Positions 27,041 through 36,504 of a DNA stretch of 64,000 bases are shown in pieces. The notes below the pieces were generated by a model. The model saw nothing but the letters and a program-made list of their open reading frames with translations. It ran no database searches and was not told the DNA's origin. Position 1 is the first letter of the stretch; each line of letters opens with the position of its first letter. Source of the stretch: Phycisphaera sp. (GTDB lineage: Bacteria > Planctomycetota > Phycisphaerae > Phycisphaerales > Phycisphaeraceae); assembly GCA_028285385.1 (NCBI GenBank), contig JANQPR010000154.1:1-64000 (forward strand). The letters run 5' to 3'. The position numbers and the translations under genes were made by a program.

Positions 27041-29053
27041 TTATTCGGTTGGTTTTTCGTCATCCAGTTCCCGCCAACTCGCGGGCTCGTGTCGCCTGAG
27101 GTATCCGAGGTCAGCCACGCCGTTGCCCTGTATCTCAAGCCGGTAATCGTGGAGACGACGAAACGCTTCAGCCAGCCGTACTTCGTCCACGCGATCGGCT
27201 TTGTGCGCCCGCAAGGCTTCCAAGACCCGTTCGGCGTGAGTCAGCCCTTGGTCAAGAAACACGACGCGTGCCAAGGCCTTCGTGTCACCATGGGCGGCCT
27301 TGCCGGCGGCCGTGAGTCGGCGACGCCCCTCCGCCATTACCTCCGGCGTAAAGACCCGGTCGGCGATCAGCACCCAGTTGCGGTGACCGCCGGCACCACC
27401 TGCCTCGTAATGGAACAGGTTCATCGCGTCTTCGTCGAGAGCCGCTCCGACGCTCCGCCAATGATCGAAGTAGTGCTGTACGGCGGCGGACGCGGGGCCG
27501 AATGCCGCGTAGTACTCACCCATGATCTGTTCCGGCGTCAGGTCCGGGCGGTGGACGGCCCGGCCAAGGGCGTAGTAGGTCGGCCCCTGCGTCGCCCAGG
27601 AACCGATCAGCAGGTCGAAGTGCATGCCGACGGCACCGGTCCGGTGGAAGTACCGGATGTCGCGCATCAGTGGCCGCCCGTACTGGATCGGGAACGCGTG
27701 CCCGGCGTGCGTCAGGTTGGGGCGGAACATGACACGGGCTCCCGTCGCACGCCAGCCGTCCCACTCCCGGCGCGCGTCCCGGCTCATCCGCTCCGTGTAG
27801 GGGTACCATAACGGGGGCACAAAACTGATCAGGATTTGATCGTGTAAGCGGGTTTCTTTCGGTGCACGCCAATAGTTCGCGTAGCCGTAGCCCGCAACGA
27901 TCACGTCCGGCTCGAGCTCGCGGGCATGTTCCTGAACTCGGGCGTAAAACCGGGCGTACCGATCGGACAAGGAAGGCGCGTTGTTCAACCGGAACACCCC
28001 GCCCCAGGCGGCGCTGTCGCCGGCAAGCCCGCTCTCGGCGGCGAACCGCGTGAACCGCGACGGCACCTGCCCGCCGGCCCAGTACGGCGACGTGTAGAAC
28101 CGCCAGTCAGGGGCGTCCCACGCGCGGCAGCGCTCGCAAGTGCACATCCCCGGGGTGTCGTTCTCGCCGACCTTCAGCACCGGGGGCCGGCCAGCGGTTT
28201 CCCAATCCCGGATCGCCTGCTCCCACAGGCCCGGCTCCGAGACGCAGAGCGTGACGTAGGTGCCCGCCGGGTCTCCGGCCAGTGGCGCCCGCTTGCCGTC
28301 GGGCAAGAGGCTGAAGAACTCCGGGTTCGACCGGCCGAACCGCACCCAATAGTCGGGGAAGTTGTGGCTGGGCCGGAAGTCGTACGTGATGGTGAACCCC
28401 ATCCGTTTCTTCCACACCGCCTGGTCACGGGTGAAAGCTTCGCCGGCCGCGGGGTCGGGCCAGTGTTCGTGACGCGGGATGATGCGCCACGTGCTGAGCC
28501 CGAGGACCGGCGAGCCGTCCCGGCGCCAACGCTCAACCCGGATCGTGGCCCGCGCCGGGATCACTTCACCCAAGGCCCCGGGCCAAACCCACCGCACGCC
28601 CAGGTGCTGCTCGAGGAAGTCGTACACGCCGAAGAGCGTGCCGTTGACGCCGTCGGCCAGCGGGTCGCCGTCGGCGTCGTCGCCGAAGATGAACAGGCCC
28701 GCTTCGGTCAGCCGGGCTCGGAAGCTGTCGGGTGCGAGGGTTTCGAGATCGAGGCCGGCCGCTTTCGTGGCTTCACATGAGCCGAGGTAGACGCGGGGGG
28801 TGACGTCACCGGCGAGGTCGCCCTCGCGGACGATCGGCAACTCGGCGCCGCTCGCTTGGCGGACGTGGTGTTGCAGTTCTTCCGCGGCGTACTCCACCGA
28901 AGGAAACGGATAATCGGGAACCACCACGACCGCAACGGGCTCGCCGTCGATGACCAAGTCGAACGCCGACGACCTGCCGACGACCGACGCGACCAGGAGC
29001 AGCAGCGACACCCGCAACGCACGGCGGGCGAAGTAGTAGACGTGGTACTGCAT
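27041..29053 (-). CDS. Secreted DUF4838 protein, candidate exo-glycosidase
   Basis: 670 residues. A basic start and a hydrophobic stretch (ALRVSLLLLVASVVGRSSA) form a signal peptide. Residues ~30-150 resemble the beta-hexosaminidase-type N-terminal alpha/beta domain (VEYAAEELQHHVRQASGAELP; LFGVYDFLEQHLGVRWVWPG). The central part (SHNFPDYWVRFGRSNPEFFSLLPDGKR in outline, GENDTPGMCTCERCRAWD) is typical of DUF4838 proteins near alpha-glucuronidases. ENDTPGMCTC contains conserved acid and cysteine residues, but the catalytic pair is not established for the family. Four upstream genes for amino-sugar-type chemistry suggest it releases an amino-sugar or uronic residue outside the cytoplasm. Confidence 0.85.
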   Translation of the reverse strand: MQYHVYYFARRALRVSLLLLVASVVGRSSAFDLVIDGEPVAVVVVPDYPFPSVEYAAEELQHHVRQASGAELPIVREGDLAGDVTPRVYLGSCEATKAAGLDLETLAPDSFRARLTEAGLFIFGDDADGDPLADGVNGTLFGVYDFLEQHLGVRWVWPGALGEVIPARATIRVERWRRDGSPVLGLSTWRIIPRHEHWPDPAAGEAFTRDQAVWKKRMGFTITYDFRPSHNFPDYWVRFGRSNPEFFSLLPDGKRAPLAGDPAGTYVTLCVSEPGLWEQAIRDWETAGRPPVLKVGENDTPGMCTCERCRAWDAPDWRFYTSPYWAGGQVPSRFTRFAAESGLAGDSAAWGGVFRLNNAPSLSDRYARFYARVQEHARELEPDVIVAGYGYANYWRAPKETRLHDQILISFVPPLWYPYTERMSRDARREWDGWRATGARVMFRPNLTHAGHAFPIQYGRPLMRDIRYFHRTGAVGMHFDLLIGSWATQGPTYYALGRAVHRPDLTPEQIMGEYYAAFGPASAAVQHYFDHWRSVGAALDEDAMNLFHYEAGGAGGHRNWVLIADRVFTPEVMAEGRRRLTAAGKAAHGDTKALARVVFLDQGLTHAERVLEALRAHKADRVDEVRLAEAFRRLHDYRLEIQGNGVADLGYLRRHEPASWRELDDEKPTE

Positions 29054-29067
29054 AGCGAACTCGAGCG

Positions 29068-30006
29068 TCAGTGCATCTCCACGTCAACGGTGCCGATGCC
29101 GCCGCGGTAGTAGCTGAAGGTGACGTCGGGGTGATCCGACAACAGAGACATCGGCACCGCGGTGTCCGCCAAACCTTTGCTGATCATCAGCGCCGAGAGA
29201 CGGATGCCGAAGGGGTTGTCGTGGTGGCCGGGGTGGTAGATGCTGACCCGCTCGGCCTTCCACGTCTCGACCGGGCCGACGGTGCAGGCACGGGTCGGCA
29301 CACTGGGGACGTAGCCCCCGCCGGACGTCCGTGCGTTCTGGATCACCGTCATCGGGTGCAGGTCCGTCACGCGGGTGCCGAGGCGACGGTACACCTCGGG
29401 CGGCGGCGGCGCGTCCACGTAGTCGCCCTCGCGTTTCGGCGGGTCGTTGAACGCCCAGTGCTTGATCTCGCCCTGCCCGCCCTGCATCACCACGCAGCGG
29501 ATGTCGTCGTAGCTACGGCCGTACGCGTCGAGGTCTCCGGTGGGAAAGTGCAGGTTGGCCGAGGGGATCGCCAGCCCCGGCTCGATCCGATCGAAACAGA
29601 GCTCCTGATCAGCCTTGGCGAAACTGAGCGGGAACTCTTCGGGCACCGGGCGGTCGTGCTCGTCGACCCACTCGTCCATGCCCCAGAAGTGCGCGTCGTG
29701 TTTGCCGAGGTCCAGCCCCAGGGCGTTGACCATCCGGGCGACCAGCGGGAGCTGTTCGGTGGGGCCGATCGGCCCACAGATGCCGGCGGGGTTGTCGGGC
29801 GTCGACTGCTTCCAGGCGTCGATGTACTCCAAAGCCTCAACGCAGTAGAGCTCTTCGAGCGTGTCGTAGATGCGCACCGCAAAACCCGGGCGACTCAACT
29901 GCAGCAGGTCGCCGGGGGACAAACGAGCCGCGTCCTCGAGCAGGTCGGGCTCGAGTGTCGTGTAGTCCCACCAGTCGGGGGCGACTTTGCTGAGCGGGCG
30001 CGCCAT
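29068..30006 (-). CDS. Divergent glucosamine-6-phosphate deaminase/isomerase-like (NagB-like) protein
   Basis: About 312 residues from the ATG at 30006, preceded by AAGGAG six bases upstream. It keeps the NagB skeleton with altered motifs. FWGMDEWV stands where NagB has LDEY, and [16 protein letters not shown] stands for GxGxxGHxAFNxP, with the histidine retained. [20 protein letters not shown] parallels the later conserved block. It is about 60 residues longer than the NagB at 24606. It probably isomerises or deaminates an aldosamine related to glucosamine-6-phosphate, or a non-phosphorylated analogue. The operon context (deacetylase, isomerase, oxidoreductase) supports amino-sugar chemistry. 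Confidence 0.78.
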   Translation of the reverse strand: MARPLSKVAPDWWDYTTLEPDLLEDAARLSPGDLLQLSRPGFAVRIYDTLEELYCVEALEYIDAWKQSTPDNPAGICGPIGPTEQLPLVARMVNALGLDLGKHDAHFWGMDEWVDEHDRPVPEEFPLSFAKADQELCFDRIEPGLAIPSANLHFPTGDLDAYGRSYDDIRCVVMQGGQGEIKHWAFNDPPKREGDYVDAPPPPEVYRRLGTRVTDLHPMTVIQNARTSGGGYVPSVPTRACTVGPVETWKAERVSIYHPGHHDNPFGIRLSALMISKGLADTAVPMSLLSDHPDVTFSYYRGGIGTVDVEMH

Positions 30007-30031
30007 CGGGTCTCCTTTCGATCCGTCTGCG

Positions 30032-31057
30032 TTAAGCGAGTTCGGGCTTGACCGGCCCGCCTTCGCGGACACTCCGGGCCTCGGCCTCGACGATGGCGAC
30101 CGACACGGCGGCGTCGCGCACGGTGACCCGCTGCGGCTTCTTCCCGCCGACGACGCAGCCCAGGAAGTAGTCGATCTCGTGCTGGTAGCCCATCCCCTCG
30201 GCCAGCTTTACCGGTTCGGTTTCACCGGCGCGGATCAGCCGGAGCACCGGGTCGCCCGCGAGGTCAAACACCGCCGTCGCGTCGTCGAAGTTCACGGTGA
30301 ACTGCATCTCGAAGCCGAAGCCTTCCTGGTACGCCCAGCCGCCTTCCGCGGTGACGATGGCGGGGGCGTGGTCACTTTTGTAGTGGTACGAGGTGACGAC
30401 GTGGTCGATCCGGTTGGTGAGCTTGTCGTAGCCACGGCTGAGCACCCTCGCCGGCGGGCCGAAACACCACTGGATGAAGTCCGTGTCGTGGACGTGCAGG
30501 TCGAGGATGGCGCCGCCGCACTGGTCGCCATTGAGGTAAAACTCCCCGCCGGGGTGTGAGGTCACTCGGCGGAAGTGCGCGGCCCTGACCTTGCCGTAAC
30601 GCTGCTCGTCGATGGCGGCCTTGAGCCAATCCCAGCCGGGCCAGAAGCGCATACACATAGCCGGCATCACCACCTTGTCGCTGCGCTCCGCGAGTCGGGC
30701 CAGCGCAAACGCCTCCGCCCCCTGCGGGGCCAGGGGCTTCTCGACCAGGACGTGCTTGCCCGCCTCGATCGCGGCCCGCGCGAAGGCGGCGTGCAGATGG
30801 GTCCAGAGGCAGATGTCGACGACGTCCACGTCGGGGTCGGCGATGAGCCTCATGCCCTCGTCGTACCGCCGGGCGGCGGAGAGGTCGGCCCCGCCCTGCG
30901 CCTGCCCTTCGATATTCCCGCCGGCCTTGGCTTTGCCGGAGAGGCGGTCGCGGTCGATGTCCGCCACCGCGGCGACGTTGACGTCGTCACGGGCCCCGTA
31001 CACGTCGAGATGTGTGTTGCCCATCATCCCCAGTCCGATGACGCCGACGTTGATCAT
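30032..31057 (-). CDS. Gfo/Idh/MocA-family oxidoreductase
   Basis: 341 residues with Rossmann motif [17 protein letters not shown], catalytic [14 protein letters not shown] and a C-terminal domain containing [20 protein letters not shown]. The LHVHDTD segment supplies the usual catalytic aspartate/histidine pair. AAGGAG precedes the ATG at 31057. It lies third in a tightly spaced minus-strand operon between a sugar isomerase/epimerase and a NagB-like protein, and probably oxidises or reduces the same amino-sugar-derived intermediate. It is one of four such oxidoreductases in the window, each beside a different partner set. Confidence 0.92.
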   Translation of the reverse strand: MINVGVIGLGMMGNTHLDVYGARDDVNVAAVADIDRDRLSGKAKAGGNIEGQAQGGADLSAARRYDEGMRLIADPDVDVVDICLWTHLHAAFARAAIEAGKHVLVEKPLAPQGAEAFALARLAERSDKVVMPAMCMRFWPGWDWLKAAIDEQRYGKVRAAHFRRVTSHPGGEFYLNGDQCGGAILDLHVHDTDFIQWCFGPPARVLSRGYDKLTNRIDHVVTSYHYKSDHAPAIVTAEGGWAYQEGFGFEMQFTVNFDDATAVFDLAGDPVLRLIRAGETEPVKLAEGMGYQHEIDYFLGCVVGGKKPQRVTVRDAAVSVAIVEAEARSVREGGPVKPELA

Positions 31058-31082
31058 GCCAGGTCTCCTTGGTCTCCGCGGC

Positions 31083-31952
31083 TCAGGCGGCGAGGATCGC
31101 GTCCATGTCGCGGCTGACCTGATCGAGCAGGCCTTCGCTCCACGGCATCATCTCGGCCACCAGGGTTTTTTCGTAGCCGATCGCGCGCAGCGCGGCCATC
31201 GTCGCCGCCCAAGGCACGTCGCCCTCCATCAAGCCGCAGAACGCATACGAGCCATCGAAGCCGAACGACTCGCGGTACCCCTTGATGTGGACCCGTTTGA
31301 TGCGGCCGCTCAGCAGCTCGATCCAGTGCTCGGGCCGTTGCTGGTAGCCGAGCACGTTGCCGACGTCGAAGTACACGCCCAGCCGGTCAGAACCGAAGCT
31401 GTCGATGAAGTCTCTCAGCTCGAGCGGCGAATAGAACAGGCCGTTCCAGACGTTCTCGAGGCACAGGTCCACGCCCACACGTTCGGCGGTCTCCAACAAC
31501 CGGGAGACCCCGTCCCGGGCTCGATCGACCGCGGTGTCGTAGCGGACGTGTTCTTCCGGGGCGATCGGGCTGTTGACGACGCCGGGCACGTAGAGCATGG
31601 CCCCGCACCCGAGCCACGCCGCGCGTTGCAACGCGGCGGCATGGAGTTCGATCGCCCGCTCGCGGACTGCCGGGTCGTCGCTGGTGGGGTTGAAGGCCCA
31701 GGTCATGCCGCTGGCGATCGTCGAGCAGTGCAGGCCCGTGGCGTCCAGCCGAGCGCGGACGGCGACGCAGTCGGCTTCCATGGTCTCGCTGGTGAGCCCA
31801 CTCCGGAGCGGGTCGGCGGGTGCCGGGCCGGGACCGATACACAGCTCGATGCCCGCGAAACCGGCGGCCTTCGCCTGATCCAGCGCGTCGTCGATCGGGT
31901 GGGTGTTGGCGAGCCCGTCTCGCATCGACCAGTAGGTGGCGCACTTGATCAT
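31083..31952 (-). CDS. Sugar phosphate isomerase/epimerase (xylose isomerase-like TIM barrel)
   Basis: About 289 residues from the ATG at 31952 (MIKCATYWSMRDGL). The AP-endonuclease-2/xylose-isomerase-like barrel is visible in AAGFAGIELCIG, VDLCLENVWNG, LGVYFDVGNVLGY, RIKRVHIKGY and CGLMEGDVPW. The glutamate, aspartate and histidine positions are the divalent-metal ligands of this family. Members epimerise or isomerise keto-sugars, often next to Gfo/Idh/MocA enzymes. The open frame extends upstream into the deacetylase gene, so the longer start is rejected. It is separated from the deacetylase by about ten bases. Confidence 0.9.
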   Translation of the reverse strand: MIKCATYWSMRDGLANTHPIDDALDQAKAAGFAGIELCIGPGPAPADPLRSGLTSETMEADCVAVRARLDATGLHCSTIASGMTWAFNPTSDDPAVRERAIELHAAALQRAAWLGCGAMLYVPGVVNSPIAPEEHVRYDTAVDRARDGVSRLLETAERVGVDLCLENVWNGLFYSPLELRDFIDSFGSDRLGVYFDVGNVLGYQQRPEHWIELLSGRIKRVHIKGYRESFGFDGSYAFCGLMEGDVPWAATMAALRAIGYEKTLVAEMMPWSEGLLDQVSRDMDAILAA

Positions 31953-31962
31953 GGCTTGATCC

Positions 31963-32733
31963 TCACGACGAACCCAGCAGGCCGGCCAACAGATCATCTT
32001 CGGGGAACGCGTGGCCACGGTGCTGTGTAAACGACTCGGCATACTCCGAGCCGATCAACCCGCCGCGGAAGGCCCCGTGGCGGCGCATCGCTTCGATGTA
32101 CTCGTCCATGCCGTGGTGCTCACGCAGCCATTCACGCTGGGAGGCGTGTAGCGCCAGCATCTCGGCCTTGCGATCGATCACGCCCGTCACGTCGATGGTC
32201 GTGGTCGGCGTGACGGGCAGACCCGAGTAGGGGTCGCGCCCTTCGATCGGGTCGGTGTAGTAGAGGTGCGGGATCGCCGCGCCCGCGGGCAGGGGCAAGG
32301 CCGACGCGTTGGGAATCGGGTAGGAGAACGACGCGGATCGCGCCAGCAGGTGAACCTGCTCGTGGTCCAGCATGTAGTCGAACCGGGGGTGAGTGAGCAC
32401 CAGCGAAGGGGCGAGCCGACGGAACAGATCGATCGCCTTGCGGTTCGACGCGTGATCGAACGCCACGTCCACGTCGGATTCTTCGAGGCAGTGGTAGCTC
32501 GCGCCGATCAGCGCCGCCGCTCGACGCCCCTCCTCCCGCCGGAGATCGGAGATCGCGTCGCGCGAGAGTGTCGCGCTGCCACAATCCCCGGCGGTCGCGG
32601 TGGCGATATGCACGTCCCACCCCAGGCCCGCCAGCCGGATCAACGTACCGCCGCACAGGATCTCGGCGTCGTCGGGGTGAGCAAAGAACGCCAAGGCAAC
32701 CCTGCGCGAAGACGAAGACGGCACATCAGACAT
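31963..32733 (-). CDS. PIG-L/LmbE-family N-deacetylase
   Basis: About 256 residues from the ATG at 32733. ALAFFAHPDDAEILCGGTL carries the AHPDD zinc-binding motif and FDYMLDHEQVHLL supplies the later histidine (HxxVH) ligand. Relatives remove acetyl groups from GlcNAc in GlcNAc-PI, mycothiol precursors, bacillithiol or chitobiose. As first gene of a five-gene minus-strand run ending at 27041, it would generate a free amine on the sugar that the NagB-like enzyme then handles. Substrate not determinable from sequence. Confidence 0.9.
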   Translation of the reverse strand: MSDVPSSSSRRVALAFFAHPDDAEILCGGTLIRLAGLGWDVHIATATAGDCGSATLSRDAISDLRREEGRRAAALIGASYHCLEESDVDVAFDHASNRKAIDLFRRLAPSLVLTHPRFDYMLDHEQVHLLARSASFSYPIPNASALPLPAGAAIPHLYYTDPIEGRDPYSGLPVTPTTTIDVTGVIDRKAEMLALHASQREWLREHHGMDEYIEAMRRHGAFRGGLIGSEYAESFTQHRGHAFPEDDLLAGLLGSS

Positions 32734-32847
32734 ACGCAGATCAATCGGTGGTCGGTCTGGCGGAGTGTGGGCCTTCCCACATGCACTGGCGAATACGGCC
32801 GCCCCGCGCACGGCCCGTGCGAAGCATCGCGGTCACGAGCCGATTAC

Positions 32848-33636
32848 CTACTCCCACAGGATGTTTTCATTGATCAGATCGGGCCCACGGTTCGCGACGT
32901 CTAGATACCCGCCGTCGCCGGGGTTGCCCATCGTTTCACTGTGGCCGTCGACGAAGCCCACGTTCGCCCCGTCCGAATGCCGATACCGGACCGAGAACAG
33001 GGAGCCGCCCCCGGGATTGGTGCGCGCGATGAAGTGGATCATGCCGCCGTAGCCGTACGAGCCGTCGATCATGTACAGCGTCTCACTGGCCTTCTTGACG
33101 GCATCGATGTTCCGCGCGAGCTGCTCTTCCTGGTGCACCACGCCGCCGTTGATCCAGGGGCTCAGGTCGCCGTTGATCAAATAGTCCGGGCGGAAGTCGC
33201 CGTCGGGAGCCGACGTGTAGGTCGGGGGCCCTTCGCCGAACTTGGTCGGGCAGTTCTTGTAGGTCTCGTTGCTCGTGCGGTCGAGCATGAAGCCGGGCTT
33301 GTCCGGGTCTTCCTGCACCGTAGAGATGTAGTAGGCCAGCCGGTCGAACCAGTAGGGCGAAGTCGCGGCAAAACGCGCGGTCACGAACTGCCCGTCGTAG
33401 TCCTGGGAGTACATCTTCAACGCCAACGTCCACTGCCGCGTCTGGCTGAGGCACTGAACGGTTTGGCCTTGCTTCCGGGCGGCCGACAATGCGGGCAACA
33501 GGATGCCGATCAGCACGGCAATGATACTGATCACAACGAGCAGCTCGATCAGGGTGAAGCCCAGACGACGCGACGTGCCCTCGACTGAGGAACGTGCGCC
33601 CGGAAGGGCCACACGATTGATTGGCTTTCTTGTCAT
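32848..33636 (-). CDS. Pseudopilin-like protein with prepilin cleavage/methylation segment and H-X9-DG ending
   Basis: About 262 residues from the ATG at 33636. A basic leader is followed by [19 protein letters not shown], the type IV pilin/type II secretion processing site with hydrophobic helix; cleavage is expected after the glycine, with glutamate at +5. Near the C-terminus VRYRHSDGANVGFVDGHSE is the planctomycete H-X9-DG signature. Planctomycete genomes hold many of these, often next to carbohydrate genes. They are thought to form periplasmic or surface pseudopili, but their role is unknown. A palindrome AAACCGGTTT lies about 80 bases upstream. Confidence 0.9.
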   Translation of the reverse strand: MTRKPINRVALPGARSSVEGTSRRLGFTLIELLVVISIIAVLIGILLPALSAARKQGQTVQCLSQTRQWTLALKMYSQDYDGQFVTARFAATSPYWFDRLAYYISTVQEDPDKPGFMLDRTSNETYKNCPTKFGEGPPTYTSAPDGDFRPDYLINGDLSPWINGGVVHQEEQLARNIDAVKKASETLYMIDGSYGYGGMIHFIARTNPGGGSLFSVRYRHSDGANVGFVDGHSETMGNPGDGGYLDVANRGPDLINENILWE

Positions 33637-33716
33637 GCCGAAACTTTCTTGAGCACACGGCTCAACAGAGACGTACACAGGCCGTTACGGGCGTGACGGC
33701 GTCGCCTGCCGTCAGA

Positions 33717-33726
33717 AAACCGGTTT
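33717..33726. promoter_or_regulatory. AAACCGGTTT palindrome upstream of the pseudopilin gene
   Basis: A perfect ten-base palindrome with the same AACCGGTT core found twice in the promoter of the LacI gene at 53668. It overlaps the stop codon of the upstream secreted-protein gene and lies about 80 bases before the ATG at 33636. The core is short enough for one or so chance occurrences in this window, so operator status is tentative. Confidence 0.3.
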
Positions 33727-36322
33727 AGTCGTTGACCTCCGCGATCACCATTCCGTCTGCGGGCACGGCGACGTCCAGAACACCATCGGCACCAATGTCG
33801 ACGCGGGGGAGGTGGTTGCGGTCCATCAGGTCGCCGTTCTTGTCGTAGCGGTAGAGCGTTACCTCGACGGCGCGACCGGGCCACGCGTAAGCCCCCGAAC
33901 GCGTCGCGATCAAGCGTTCCTCCGCCTTGATCACTCCGGGCCCCAACGCTTGAACCGTGATGGGGTACTGCTTACTGACAAAGTTGTCGGGCCCGTCGAG
34001 GACGAGGTTGCATTCCTTGGGCGAGTAGACGCAGCCGTTCTCGATCACGGCCTTGACGGACTGGAACACGCCCCGGCGGGTCGTGCCTTGGTCGCCGAAG
34101 TTGCCCAGGATCAGCGGGACGGTCGCCAGGTGTGCGCCGGCCCACGCGCCCACCCCGTTCCCGCCTTCGCGGAACCGCAGCGCCCGCAACTCGTTGACGC
34201 TCCGCAGCGCCGCGTTGCCGTTGGCGATGAAGTACTTCCCGCGTTCCCGGGCGGCCCGGAACATCTTGAGCTGCGTGGCTTCGGAGGTGTACGCGTTGTC
34301 CGATTTGAGACGGACCACGTTGCCTCGCTCGTCGAGGTCCGCGGAGTACCCGTCGGACTGGGCGTAGTCGTACCGGCTGTACCCACGGGTCGGACCCTCC
34401 CAGCTGAACTCGTCGACGTAGACGCCGTCGCCGTTGGCCTCGTCCAGGCTCCGCTCGACGTCCCGGAGCGTGATCGACTGGTAGGGCGAGCCGTCGCGGG
34501 GGACGTTGTAGGTCATCTGCCAGCCCTTGGCCGCGGTTTCGCCGAGAAAGGCTCGCGTGTAATGCGGGCTGTTGAACAACTCACCGTCCGGGCCCCGCAA
34601 CGCCTCGCCGTCGTGCGGCCAACGGTCCGCCAGCGGAAGGTAGACCGCCTCGATGCCCGGGTGGGTCATATGCACCAGTTGCGCGTCGGGCAACGCCTCA
34701 CGCAGCACCTCCACCCGCGCCGTGTAGTCCGCCCAATACGGCTCGCGGTGAGCGAAGGTGAGGTACGCATCCACGTCCAGGTCCGCCATCGTCCCCGGCG
34801 TGCGCGGCGCGCCGGGCGAGAGCCGTGGGTACTGCCCGGTCTCGAGCAGGTGAAGGTCGTAGCCCATCCGCATCCAGGGGTGCGTCGTCTGCCAGGAGGA
34901 AACCGCGATCTTGCCGAGGTGGCCGAACGCCTTCTGCCATGCTTCGGGCGTCATACGGCCTTGCCGGCCCGCCCAGTTCCAGAAGAACGGGCGCTCGGCG
35001 GTCCCGCCGTTGACGCCCCAGCGTTCACGGACGCGGTTGATGAACGTCCAGTAGCCGCCGTCTTCAACCGGCGTCACCGTGTAAACAAAGTCGATGCTGT
35101 CGCCCGGCTGCAGCGACGCGTGCAGCGAATAGACCTCGCCCAGGCCGCCCGACTGCCTCAGGCCCGACAGCAGCCGAAGCCAGTCGCTCTCCAGCGTGAC
35201 CCCGAAGCCGCTGCCGAGTTTTTCCTTCGACCCGAGGTAGACCGTCGGGTTGGTCGCGGACGACGCAAGGTGGTTGATGGTCGAGTCGCCGCCCAGCCGG
35301 AAGCTCGACAACTCGTCCCGGAGAAACACGCGTTGCTGATAGGGCAAGCCGACCACGGCGTCGCCCGTATTGGTCCACGTCTCGGTCCAGTGCAGCAACC
35401 CGTCTCTGATCTGCAACGCGCGTTCAAGCACCACGCCGTTTGCCCAAGCCGCCCGCAACTCGAAGTCGGCTTCCCCCGCTTCGTCCGTCGTCCGGACTTC
35501 GACCCCGTTGGACTCGGCGTCTTCGGCGATCAACTGAGACTCGGCCTGACGATCCGCCGACAGCCCGGTCTCGACCAGCAACTCCACGCCGCCCGGCCCA
35601 ACCAGGGTGAAACCGCCGCCCGCCGCCTGGGCCAGCGACAAGCCGTCACGCGACACCGCGCCACCGATCGCTGCGCGCTTGGGCGTCCGGTCGGGGAGCT
35701 TGGGCAGCAGCGATTTGTCCAGCCAGCCAACCTCGATGTCGGTAACGATCAGGTCGCGGTCGGGGTCCGTGCTTGCCGTGCGGCGCATGTTCGAAAGCCG
35801 CAGCAGGTTGCCGTCGACACCCCGGGCCACGTCCGAAATATTGAAGGCGAACGAAGCGCCTTGGCCATCGGGGATCATGGCGTCCCCGGTGTCGGCGTCG
35901 GGCGCGTACATCGTGCGGATCATGAAGCCCGAGAACAACTGCCAGTCCCGGCCCCGCGCGTGGTACACCGCGTCTCGGCCGATGAGCCGCGGGTCACCGG
36001 CGCTGGTGTGGCGTTCGAGTGCGTTGCCGTTGAGCGAAAACTTCGCGTTGAAGTTCCAGCCGCCCGGCGTGGGATTGTACGACACCGCCCGAAACCGCAG
36101 CACGGTCACCATGTTCGGACGCGGCGTCAACGGCGGCAGCGCAACGTCCACCTCCTCCGCGTTCACGAGCACCTGATCGTCAAACCTGATCACATCCTGC
36201 AGCGGCAACTCCGCGACGGTCAGCTTCTTGTCTGGGCGCGCCTCCGCGGCGTGACCGTGCGGCAAGAGGGTCAGAAACGAAAGCGCCACCCCGAGCAACA
36301 CGGCTTTCATTGCACTTGCCAT
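33725..36322 (-). CDS. Large secreted protein of unknown function, possible carbohydrate-active enzyme
   Basis: About 865 residues from the ATG at 36322; the frame also has a GTG at 36358 and an ATG at 36310. A signal peptide (AVLLGVALSFLTLLPHGHAA) is followed by a beta-rich half. The C-terminal half looks like a TIM-barrel glycosidase: SWQTTHPWMRMGYD, TMADLDVDAYLTFAHREPY, NGDGVYVDEFSWEGPTRGY and KYFIANGNAALRSVNELR. GVYVDEFSWE has the D-x-x-W/E geometry often found at a catalytic strand end. I cannot assign a GH family. It may act on the same polysaccharide as neighbouring secreted proteins. Confidence 0.82.
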   Translation of the reverse strand: MASAMKAVLLGVALSFLTLLPHGHAAEARPDKKLTVAELPLQDVIRFDDQVLVNAEEVDVALPPLTPRPNMVTVLRFRAVSYNPTPGGWNFNAKFSLNGNALERHTSAGDPRLIGRDAVYHARGRDWQLFSGFMIRTMYAPDADTGDAMIPDGQGASFAFNISDVARGVDGNLLRLSNMRRTASTDPDRDLIVTDIEVGWLDKSLLPKLPDRTPKRAAIGGAVSRDGLSLAQAAGGGFTLVGPGGVELLVETGLSADRQAESQLIAEDAESNGVEVRTTDEAGEADFELRAAWANGVVLERALQIRDGLLHWTETWTNTGDAVVGLPYQQRVFLRDELSSFRLGGDSTINHLASSATNPTVYLGSKEKLGSGFGVTLESDWLRLLSGLRQSGGLGEVYSLHASLQPGDSIDFVYTVTPVEDGGYWTFINRVRERWGVNGGTAERPFFWNWAGRQGRMTPEAWQKAFGHLGKIAVSSWQTTHPWMRMGYDLHLLETGQYPRLSPGAPRTPGTMADLDVDAYLTFAHREPYWADYTARVEVLREALPDAQLVHMTHPGIEAVYLPLADRWPHDGEALRGPDGELFNSPHYTRAFLGETAAKGWQMTYNVPRDGSPYQSITLRDVERSLDEANGDGVYVDEFSWEGPTRGYSRYDYAQSDGYSADLDERGNVVRLKSDNAYTSEATQLKMFRAARERGKYFIANGNAALRSVNELRALRFREGGNGVGAWAGAHLATVPLILGNFGDQGTTRRGVFQSVKAVIENGCVYSPKECNLVLDGPDNFVSKQYPITVQALGPGVIKAEERLIATRSGAYAWPGRAVEVTLYRYDKNGDLMDRNHLPRVDIGADGVLDVAVPADGMVIAEVND

Positions 36323-36504
36323 CGCTGATTTGGTCCCATGGATCGATTGGGCGGGCACGACAACGCTTGGTCCGTTCTCTCCACCGTTCTGCCGGAAGGG
36401 CTGACGGGGGCGTTAACCCCCGCCAACACGGGTCGGGTCTATACGGAGTTCGAACACGGGCAAACGTTCACCGCTGCCCTGTCTGTGTCTCGACTCCCCC
36501 ACAC

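Noticed and set aside
33685-33716. TGACGGC/GCCGTCA hairpin after the large secreted gene
   Set aside because: Seven-pair stem without a U-rich tail on either strand, so not called an intrinsic terminator.
33812-36328. 838-codon plus-strand frame
   Set aside because: Mirror of the secreted protein on the minus strand, which has a real signal peptide; the plus frame has none and repeats shadow composition.
36400-36430. GGGGGCGTTAACCCCC hairpin as terminator for the PEP-CTERM gene
   Set aside because: The stem is present but no T tract follows on the minus strand.
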